Shown one piece after another: positions 1 through 7,509 of a stretch of DNA of 58,773 bases (positions are counted from its first letter, which is position 1; the number at the start of each line of letters is the position of its first letter). The position numbers were made by a program, and so were the translations under genes. The DNA lies in assembly GCA_024276275.1 (NCBI GenBank), contig JAJRXM010000016.1:1-58773 (forward strand). The letters run 5' to 3'. Source of the stretch: Candidatus Zixiibacteriota bacterium (GTDB lineage Bacteria > Zixibacteria > MSB-5A5 > GN15 > FEB-12). The notes under the pieces are model-generated. The model did no database searches. It was not told the DNA's origin and saw nothing but the letters and a program-made list of their open reading frames with translations.

Positions 1-87
1 CAATTTTTTTCTGTTTTGCTCAAATCTATAATTATCTGAACATTGCCGGTAAGCGAAAACTCCATAGGGCAATCGGTTGCTTTGCGG

Positions 88-151
88 AGAGATTCTACCT
101 CGACTCTTGTCAGCATTCGACCCTCTTCAAAAAAGAGATTCTACCTCGACT
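88..151. repeat. 18-bp direct repeat, two copies
   Basis: The 18-mer AGAGATTCTACCTCGACT occurs at 88-105 and again at 134-151, 46 bases apart. It lies at the 3' end of a decayed TPR reading frame on the minus strand. It may be a duplication left by a rearrangement at the island border, or part of a dispersed repeat. No function can be assigned. Confidence 0.6.
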
Positions 152-333
152 AAAACCATTTCCTCTATTATAAAAAGAAGGGGCATCTGTTGGATTCTTA
201 ACTATAGCTATATCATAATTAATTATTGCTTCTTTATAGTTATCTATAAAGGCATAACCTAAACCTCTGTTATAGTAAAAATGCGATTGTTCAGAGTCTA
301 TCTCTATTGCAGTATTTAAGTCAATTATACCGT
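110..333 (-). pseudogene. Remnant of a tetratricopeptide-repeat protein
   Basis: The minus strand has a 74-codon open stretch bounded by TGA codons at 334-336 and 110-112, with no start codon at its head. Its translation includes YYNRGLGYAFIDNYKEAI and then DAPSFYNRGNGF, the classic spacing of TPR helices (Y.NRG.....Y.EAI..Y..AI...P). The fragment has neither end of a normal TPR gene, so it is a broken remnant. The 18-bp repeats at 88-151 lie in its 3' part. The rest of 1-468 shows nothing convincing. Confidence 0.55.
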
Positions 334-468
334 CTCAAGGTGAGATAAATGAAATTCTACCATTAATCAACACCTTGCTAGATAAAAAATGTTTACCTGG
401 TACAACTCCCCTTAAATCCTTAAACACTGTTGAACGAATTATGCTCGACTACGAAAAGGAGTCAAATT

Positions 469-921
469 ATGGAAAATTACCGTAAAAATTTATCCCAAGA
501 AGAACTTGATCAAGTAATGCTTCAATTACAACAAGATCAATCAGGAGATATGTCCATTGATTCACAACGAGTTATTGTTGTGGGTAATGACGGAAAACTC
601 AGAACTCTAAATGAGATTAAATCAGGTGTTACAATTGATCAACATTCTATGCCAATAACCAACCAAGATACTATAATCAGTGTTTTAGATTGTGGGCATT
701 CTGTAAAAGATTCAACTGATATAAGAATGTGCGATGAGGGGCATACCCTTTGTCCTAAACACGAACTTTACTATTGCTCAAAATGTCGTAAATCTCTCTG
801 CTATAAAGAAATTGAAGAAACTGATGACCATTTAGCTATTTGTAAAAAGTGTAATAGCTCTGCCGCTAAAAAAGTAATTATAGGTATTCTTATAGGATTA
901 GGAATCCTTTTTGGGATTTAG
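469..921 (+). CDS. Tail-anchored zinc-binding membrane protein
   Basis: A 150-residue protein. I chose ATG 469 because an AAAAGGAG ribosome site lies at 454-461; an upstream TTG at 430 is possible but has no such site. The N-terminal 60 residues are polar and Q-rich (LSQEELDQVMLQLQQDQ). The middle has a cluster of Cys/His pairs: CGH, CDEGH, CPKH, CSKC, C, H..C and CKKC, which suggests two zinc-binding knuckles of RING or zinc-ribbon type. The last 20 residues (KKVIIGILIGLGILFGI) form one hydrophobic helix, so the protein is probably tail-anchored with the zinc domain in the cytoplasm. It is six bases upstream of the HerA-like ATPase and almost certainly co-transcribed. The fold and zinc ligands are inferred from residues; the function is unknown. 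Confidence 0.7.
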   Translation: MENYRKNLSQEELDQVMLQLQQDQSGDMSIDSQRVIVVGNDGKLRTLNEIKSGVTIDQHSMPITNQDTIISVLDCGHSVKDSTDIRMCDEGHTLCPKHELYYCSKCRKSLCYKEIEETDDHLAICKKCNSSAAKKVIIGILIGLGILFGI

Positions 922-927
922 GATTTT

Positions 928-3021
928 ATGAAACATAAAATTTCCAAATATGAATTACTACAAACACTAATTGACCAATTAGGAATAACTGAGCCATGGG
1001 TATTAAAGGCGGTAAGAAGCCTTCAATATAGACATAATATGCTTCTTGAGAGAAAACTTACCGTCTTTATTCAACAATATTCTACTAGTCAACAACCAAT
1101 TGAAAATTCACCTTACATTCTTCCCACATCTCAAGCTGAATTACAGGGCGAGATGTCTATAGGGTATGTAATCGGAAGACCTCAAATTAGATGCAAATTA
1201 CCAATCACTCCTTTTGGAAAACATGCATTAATTTGTGGTTCGGTTGGATCAGGAAAGACAGTATTAACTTTAAATATTGCTGAACAGGCACTCCTCAACG
1301 GTGTTAAGGGAATTCGAATAACGGATCCAAAAGCAAATGAGTTCGTAATTTTAGCTCAAAAGTATCCAAATATTTTAATCCTTCATATCAAAAATATAAT
1401 TTTCAATCTCTTTGACCCACCGTTAGGAATGAACAGAGTTGCTTGGTACTCTATCATTGTAAATCATTTTGCCTTATGTTTTAATTTTTGGGAAGGTGGT
1501 GAGTCGCTTATTTTGGATTCACTAATCGAACTTTCACATATTAAAGAAGTAACGCTCACTAATTTGTATAATCACATAATGCATAAAAAAGGATATTCTC
1601 AAAAAGATCATGTTCTAAAATCAACGGTACTCTCAAGACTCAGAATGTTGCAACATCAGTTCGACTCACAAATTGAGAGAAGTTCAGATTTACTCGAAGC
1701 ATTAGCTGAGATTCCTCATATTATAATTGTAGAAGGATTACTCTCAGAAACTGAAAGCTGGTTTAACGAATATCTTCTCCTTTGGGATTTCTACTTTAGA
1801 AAACATAATCCACATAAAAGAACGCTTACACTCAGAATTTATGACGAATGCCAACATAGACTATTCAACAACCAAAAGGAAAAAAATAATCATTTCGGCT
1901 CAGCCACACTTATTTCAAAACTTGCAGACGAATCTCGAGCATTAGGACTCGGAATTGTGGCTATTTCACAAGAACCATCCTCATTGATAAAATCAATTTT
2001 AAATAATTCACATACTAAATTTAGTCTGCGTTTAGGATCAGGTCAGGAAATTAAAATAGCATCAGATGCTATGGGACTCAATAAAGAACAAAGAAATATG
2101 ATACACTATTTAGAAGTTGGAGAGACAATCATAAGGACAGGCACAGGCTATTTGGATCCATATCCAGTTAAAATAGATATGTTCCAATTTAAAAAAGCAC
2201 TTCCTGATCATGAATTTATAAGATATCAAGATGAGTATTGTACGACACTACTTAAAGAAACAATTCATACTCCTATTCCTATTGTGTCTGTGAATGAATC
2301 TTTAGATTCATATGAGCATAATATTGAGAAGAATAAAGATAAAAATATAATTAAATCTAGATATAAAAAGACAAATCGAAGTTTAATAGAAAACTCAAAA
2401 AAGATTTCAAAAAAACAAAACGATCTTGATTCTCTATTTACAATTTGGTTGAACTTACCCGTCCCATTTCTGTCACAAGGGCAGATTATGAAGAAAGCTG
2501 ATATTAAGAGTGGTTCTAAACAAGCAACTTTGAAGAATCAAGCTGTGCGTAGTGGTTTAATTATAACCCACAAGATACAAATTGGTCGAACTTATTCACT
2601 AATTTGGGAACCAACAGAAAAAGCATATGAAATGGTAGGCTTGAATAAACCATCACATTCTTCAAAGGGAGGCTATCTACATCAATTTATTGCTCATCAT
2701 GTCACTCTTTGGGCAAAGAAGCAAGGATTTGATCCTTCTATTGAATATTTTTTAGAGAATAAGAAAGCGGTGGATGTCGTTGTTAAAAGCGATGAAGCAA
2801 TGACGTTTTATGAAATTGTGATTTCAAAACCGTATGAGAAGGAACTCAACAATATTGAAAAAGATTTAGCAACATCACTACAACCTAAAGAGTTAATATT
2901 TTTGGTAGCTGACAATAAAATTGAAAAAATATTTTGTGATGTGTTACAAAGTGCTGATTTGTCGGAAAACGTTCGTTCAATTATTAAAATAAAACTTGCT
3001 GGAGATTTTATAGTCTCATGA
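928..3021 (+). CDS. HerA/VirD4-like P-loop ATPase with C-terminal winged-helix and nuclease-like region
   Basis: A 697-residue ATPase. Walker A is GSVGSGKT at residues 104-111. Walker B is LRIYDEC near 302-308. A polar AISQEPSS segment near 345-352 fits the sensor strand of the FtsK/HerA/VirD4 (DUF87) group. TDPKANEF after Walker A resembles type IV coupling proteins. Residues about 460-540 look like a winged helix (LSQGQIMKKADIKSGSKQATLKNQAV). Residues about 570-690 resemble a degenerate PD-(D/E)XK fold: VDVVV, then YEIVISK, then NNIEKDL. No transmembrane segment is visible, so membrane attachment could come from the upstream tail-anchored zinc protein. The stop overlaps the start of the excisionase-like gene by four bases, giving a three-gene operon. 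The role could be DNA transfer, element maintenance or defence; I cannot choose between these. Confidence 0.75.
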   Translation: MKHKISKYELLQTLIDQLGITEPWVLKAVRSLQYRHNMLLERKLTVFIQQYSTSQQPIENSPYILPTSQAELQGEMSIGYVIGRPQIRCKLPITPFGKHALICGSVGSGKTVLTLNIAEQALLNGVKGIRITDPKANEFVILAQKYPNILILHIKNIIFNLFDPPLGMNRVAWYSIIVNHFALCFNFWEGGESLILDSLIELSHIKEVTLTNLYNHIMHKKGYSQKDHVLKSTVLSRLRMLQHQFDSQIERSSDLLEALAEIPHIIIVEGLLSETESWFNEYLLLWDFYFRKHNPHKRTLTLRIYDECQHRLFNNQKEKNNHFGSATLISKLADESRALGLGIVAISQEPSSLIKSILNNSHTKFSLRLGSGQEIKIASDAMGLNKEQRNMIHYLEVGETIIRTGTGYLDPYPVKIDMFQFKKALPDHEFIRYQDEYCTTLLKETIHTPIPIVSVNESLDSYEHNIEKNKDKNIIKSRYKKTNRSLIENSKKISKKQNDLDSLFTIWLNLPVPFLSQGQIMKKADIKSGSKQATLKNQAVRSGLIITHKIQIGRTYSLIWEPTEKAYEMVGLNKPSHSSKGGYLHQFIAHHVTLWAKKQGFDPSIEYFLENKKAVDVVVKSDEAMTFYEIVISKPYEKELNNIEKDLATSLQPKELIFLVADNKIEKIFCDVLQSADLSENVRSIIKIKLAGDFIVS

Positions 3022-3242
3022 AAAACGGTTCAGAACAGCTGTGGACTATTGAGGAAGTAGCAGAATTTCTTCAAATAAAACCAAGTGTGGTGAAGTATTG
3101 GATATACAATGACACCATACCGTATATCAAGCTTGGTAAATATGTTCGGTTTGAGCGTTCTGAAGTATTAGCATGGGTGAAAGAAAACAAAAAGCAGAAT
3201 AACATGCTGAGTCGAGAAGATTTGAGACAGATTGGGGTTTGA
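3018..3242 (+). CDS. Excisionase-like helix-turn-helix protein
   Basis: A 74-residue protein made almost entirely of one MerR/excisionase-type winged helix-turn-helix (HTH_17): WTIEEVAEFLQIKPSVVKYW, a basic turn, then IPYIKLGKYVRFERSEVLAWV. Proteins of this size and type act as recombination directionality factors or small regulators in integrative elements. Its ATG overlaps the stop of the ATPase gene, so it is the third gene of that operon. The element's tyrosine recombinase lies at 10045-11175, so a role as Xis for that enzyme is plausible but unproven. Confidence 0.75.
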   Translation: MKNGSEQLWTIEEVAEFLQIKPSVVKYWIYNDTIPYIKLGKYVRFERSEVLAWVKENKKQNNMLSREDLRQIGV

Positions 3243-3472
3243 TTACTTCATTCTTAGAATATACCACCAACGACCGTTTCTTTGTTCCGAATTACGAATT
3301 TTACCTTTTCTTAGTTTATTTCTTAATGGCAGTCCTGGTTTAGTCACAGAATCATTTAAAATACCTGCTTCATCGAGCAACTTTGCAGCTTCAACAGCAG
3401 TGATTTCATCAAGTCCCTTTTTTTTTTAAGCATGTCTTGAATATATTTATTGATAGTATCATTATCCGACAT
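3243..3472 (-). pseudogene. Small DNA-binding-like protein, frame broken in an A10 tract
   Basis: On the minus strand an ATG at 3472 opens MSDNDTINKYIQDMLKKK, then hits a run of ten A (T run 3418-3427). After the run another frame continues with GLDEITAVEAAKLLDEAG through RNKLRKGKIRNSEQRNGRWW to a TAA at 3243-3245. Adding one A gives a continuous 76-residue protein. The second half resembles a small winged-helix DNA-binding module (LRKGKI followed by aromatic strand residues). The gene ends tail to tail against the excisionase-like gene. It may be a pseudogene, a homopolymer sequencing error, or expressed by slippage on the A run. Confidence 0.55.
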
Positions 3473-3517
3473 GTTTTTACTCCTTAACGTATTTTGAATA
3501 CAATTACAATTCTGTTA

Positions 3518-4240
3518 TTATCCCCAATTACAATAACTTAAGATGATATCATTGAGATCGTTTTGAATTTGTTTCCAATTAGGATAATAACGAGTTATAA
3601 GTTTTCGAAAATTTTCATTATGTTTTTTTTCAAAAAAGTGCATTAGCTCATGAACAAAAATATATTCGATGCAGGGGATTGGTTTTTTAGCAAGCTCAAG
3701 ATTTATCCAAATACGTTTTTTATCTGGGTTGCACGTACCCCATTTTGTTTTCATTTTTTTTATATATAGTTCATTAATAGTTAATTTGAGTTTTTTCTCC
3801 CATTTTACTTTCAAATCTAACAAGCACTTTCTTAACTCAGTGCGATAATAATCTTCAAACAATTGTTCTTTCTTTTCATAGTTTGTTTGATTATTTACAT
3901 AGAGCTCAATATACTTGTTACTTTTTATTTCAATTCTTGGACGTGATTGGTCAGCAATCACTTTTAACAAATATCTTTTACCAAACAAATAATGACTTTC
4001 ACCCGAAACATATTCACGTTGAGACTGACGTTGTTGATGTAGAAATTTTGCTTGTTGTTTTTTAATCCAAGAGAGCCTTGTTATAATTAACATTCTAATA
4101 GCTTCATCTTCAGTATTTTGTGGTGCGGCTACCCGTACTCTCCCATTAGGAGGATAGACTCCCAGATGAATGTTTTTTATTGCTTTACGCACAACATTCA
4201 CTTCATAGCCCATAACATGTAACATTTTACTAAAACTCAT
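3518..4240 (-). CDS. YgjP-like M48-type metallopeptidase (DUF45)
   Basis: A 240-residue protein with the zinc peptidase motif in YIFVHELMHFFEKKHNENF (HELMH plus a downstream H..NF), preceded by KMKTKWGTCNPDKKRIWINLE. This is the signature of the YgjP/SprT-like DUF45 family. Such genes are very often the last gene of type I restriction-modification operons. Here the start codon overlaps the original 3' end of hsdR (its TAG at 4230-4232), so translation was probably coupled to hsdR. All catalytic residues are present. The exact role of YgjP next to type I systems is not established. Confidence 0.85.
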   Translation of the reverse strand: MSFSKMLHVMGYEVNVVRKAIKNIHLGVYPPNGRVRVAAPQNTEDEAIRMLIITRLSWIKKQQAKFLHQQRQSQREYVSGESHYLFGKRYLLKVIADQSRPRIEIKSNKYIELYVNNQTNYEKKEQLFEDYYRTELRKCLLDLKVKWEKKLKLTINELYIKKMKTKWGTCNPDKKRIWINLELAKKPIPCIEYIFVHELMHFFEKKHNENFRKLITRYYPNWKQIQNDLNDIILSYCNWG

Positions 4241-5515
4241 CCTGGTTTCTTACCAATTCTAATATTTCATCAACATCGTATTTTTCTGCGATATTACATT
4301 TTTCAAGGGCATTTTGAATCACTTTTACCATTTTCGCTCTTTTAATGTATGCCCCTTCCATCCATCAGGCTTATTTTTCAAAATTAAATCAAAGAGAGTA
4401 ATCGATAGTTTTTCGTCTTGATCAAGATTGTCATAAAATGCTCTCATGGCAAGTGTCTTTATTGTTTTTGGGTATTTGTTGCCACCTTCAGAGGATTTGA
4501 GTGATCTTAAATATGCTGTAATTTTTTTAAGATATTCTTTATAGCTGAGTGCATTTTCTCTTCGTTCCTTAATAATTACATCAAGAAGTATAGACATTTT
4601 TTCATAATATTTAGGGTTGGAAGGGGTTTCATCAATGATGAGTTTACGAACATTATTTTCAATTACCTGAGCAACAGACTCTCTATCTTTTTTTATGTGT
4701 GAAGGTAGTTTATCAATAGCATTTTCACCTTCCTTAACAATCAAATCAATGATAGTTAAATCATCAAAAGCACTAATTGTTTTACTTTCATCGGCATCGA
4801 TATAAGCATCAATGAGGTGACGCATCGCTGGTTCGTATGCTTTCAAGTCGATATAATCACCACTGGCTAATTTAATTTCAGAACGTACTTTCTCAAAATA
4901 CACAACTTCTTCTTTAATTTTTTGAGCTTCTTTTTTAGAAAAACCAGCTTGCTCCATATCTCCTGCTAAACTTACATACGCTCTTATGAGCGTTGATGTT
5001 AATTTATAGAGCGTAATACGACGAGGTTCATGTTCTTTGAGGTCTAGAGAGTTTTCCGTGTTACCACAAAAGTATTCAATAAAGTCGCTGGATTCTTTGG
5101 GTGGTTTAACTGATTCGCATAAAGCCCTAATTTTTTCTAAAGCAGTAACTAAATTTTCTTTTCCTGTTTTTATACGATCCTTTAAAAGACCTTCTACATC
5201 ATCAACATCAAAATTATCGAATGCATCTGATGTATAATTTTTAACTGCTTGGTCAAGGCTTTTAAATAAATCTTTATAGTCAATTATATATCCATAATCT
5301 TTATCTTCTCCATCAAGACGGTTCACTCGACAGATTGCTTGAAAGAGTCCATGGTCTTGCATGTTTTTATCAATATAAAGAAAGGTTGCAGGAGGGGCAT
5401 CAAATCCTGTTAGCAGTTTATCTACAACAATAAGAAGCTTCATTTGTCCGGGTTCTTCAACAAATTGTTTCTTTACTTCCTTTTCGAATATATTAGGGTC
5501 TTTTCCATTGAGCAT
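4230..5515 (-). pseudogene. hsdR: HsdR C-terminal part (type I restriction subunit), frameshifted
   Basis: Reads in the HsdR frame from KKMLNGKDP through EEPGQMKLLIVVDKLLTGFD (helicase motor domain 2) and the coiled C-terminal domain. The frame ends early at 4325 (GHTLKERKW). The normal HsdR tail continues in the next frame as MVKVIQNALEKCNIAEKYDV and then VRNQDEF, ending at 4230 inside the start of the metallopeptidase gene. One extra base in the four-T run at 4331-4334 would restore the frame. The upstream end is also out of frame with the fused N-terminal half at 5473-7509. Without the middle of the motor and with two frame breaks it should not yield an active restriction subunit. Confidence 0.85.
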
Positions 5516-7509
5516 TTTTTGAGACCATGACCTTGGAAAAGTTCATAATATTTACAAGCTTCATAAATACTTCCTGCGACCAAGATTGCATTTCCACGAC
5601 CGCTAAGTAAACGGTCATTTTTTTCCATATCTAAAAGGATGTCTGCAACTATCTTGTTTAGTCTTGATTGTGAGCTCAAGACTTTTTGCATAGTTCCCCA
5701 TCTTTTTTTAAGTTCTCTTTTTGCTACATCAGTTAATCCTTTGGTTTTAGCTTCAAACCATTGATCAACTTTTTCAGGGGAGCTAAGTCGTTGATTGATT
5801 TCTCGTGCTTCGTATTGAAGGTCAAGAACCACTTTATCATTTACTGCTTCATCATATTTATATGTATGAATGTATTTTCCAAAAGTTTTGATACTATTTC
5901 TTTTGTCCGCTTTAAGAAGAGGAGTCCCAGTAAAACCGACAAACACTCCTTTAGGTAGGATGGTTGTCATCGCCTTGTGAAGTTTTCCTGATTGTGTTCG
6001 ATGACATTCATCAACAAAAACATAAATATCACCTTTCGCCTTAAAGTCTTTAGGCATTGAATCTCTTAGTTCAGCTAAAAAATCATCAACATCTGTTGAA
6101 GTCTTGCGTCCAAACTTATGAACAAGAGAACACATAAGCCAAGGTTCCGTTGTATTGAGTTTTTTAATGAGGTCTTTACCGCTTTTTGTTCGGTAAATAT
6201 CTTCTTTAACTCCTTTAAAGAAGCGTTCAATTTGATCATCAAGTTCTTGCCTGTCAGTAATAATTAAGACTCTTGAATTGGGAATATTTTCTCGAATCCA
6301 TTTAGCCAGCCAAATCATAGTAAGGCTTTTTCCACTTCCTTGTGTATGCCAAATGATTCCGCCTTTACGCTTTTTAAGATATTTTTGTGATTCCCTAACT
6401 CCAAAATATTGGTTATGTCGACATATCTTTTTAGTACCACTATCAAACACTAAAAAGTCATGGATAATTTCTAGTAGTCGTTCTTTATCGCCTAACTGAA
6501 GAAGAGCTCTATCGAGTTTATTTTTTACCGTAGATTTTTCTTTCCAACTCAAATAATATTTTTCAGGAGTCTCAATAGTCGCATAACGAAGTCCTTCAGT
6601 GTCGTTTCCTGCCATAACCAGCTGAATTGTTGAGAAGAATGGTTTAATAAACATTTCTTTTTGATTGTCTAAGTTTTGTCTTATGTCTTGAGCAACAGAA
6701 ATAGTACTTCGTTTTAATTCTATAACGGCAACGGCAATACCGTTTACATATAAAACAATATCTGGTCGTTTGTCGTGTATTCCAGTAATTGTTACTTCTT
6801 GAGCTATATAGAAATCATTATTGAGCCTATTATTCCAATCAATAAAATGAACTGTTTTCTTATGCTCACCAACTTTTTCCTTAATATCAGCACCATAGCG
6901 AAGAAGTGTATAGACTTCTTTGTTTGCTTCATAGAGACTTTTATTTTGGACATTTGATGCTTTTTGTAACTTCTCAGTTGGAGGAAGGGGTATTAATATT
7001 CTTTTAATATTTGTTTTGGATACTCCATAAACCTTCAGACCAGTAGCTAATCTATTATATTGATCTCGAACTACCTTATTAGAACTAATATACCCCTTAA
7101 AACCATCTACAAATGTATTTTTTTTTGATCTAAATAAAAATGTATGTAATCCCGAAAAAGCTTTAATTTTATTTATATTTGTTACTTCAACACTTTTACA
7201 AATCCCCTCATAATCTTCAGAAGCATCTACGATGATAAGATCACCATCTTTTAATAACGAGTAATGCTTTAACTTTAACTTATCTATTGTTGGTACAGTG
7301 TGCTTTGAAAAATCGAGGAAATAATTCCATTTTGTATGAATATCACCATAGTGGATATAAAAAATATCACCATTTTCAGTTAAATCACTTCTCGAATACG
7401 AGGCACTGGAACAGGAATCAAAAGCATCATCAAATGATATTAATTTCCAATCCTCAGGAATAACACCAACTTCTGTTTGTTTATATCCTGCCTTAACTTT
7501 TTCTACCAT
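5473..7509 (-). pseudogene. HsdS target-recognition domain fused to truncated HsdR
   Basis: A single 678-residue open frame joins two type I subunits. Residues 1-180 are one HsdS target-recognition domain (YKQTEVGVIPEDWKLISFDD ... NIKRILIPLPPTEK). From about residue 181 the sequence is HsdR starting some 60 residues inside that protein (LQKASNVQNKSLYEANKEVY). HsdR parts present: nuclease RPD and ELK (D250, E264, K266), helicase Walker A HTQGSGKS 388-395 and DECH 500-503. The second HsdS half and the HsdR start are missing, so a deletion joined the genes in frame near position 6970. The frame then ends after GHGLKKC, where about 45 residues of HsdR are missing. It overlaps the hsdM stop by seven bases. 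Confidence 0.85.

Noticed and set aside
77-262. 61-codon plus-strand frame at the left end
   Set aside because: The minus strand of this region carries clear TPR codons, so the plus frame is a shadow.
3232-3429. 65-codon plus-strand frame after the excisionase gene
   Set aside because: It is antisense to the small minus-strand gene that has sensible protein sequence across the A run; the plus frame has no ribosome site and is low complexity.
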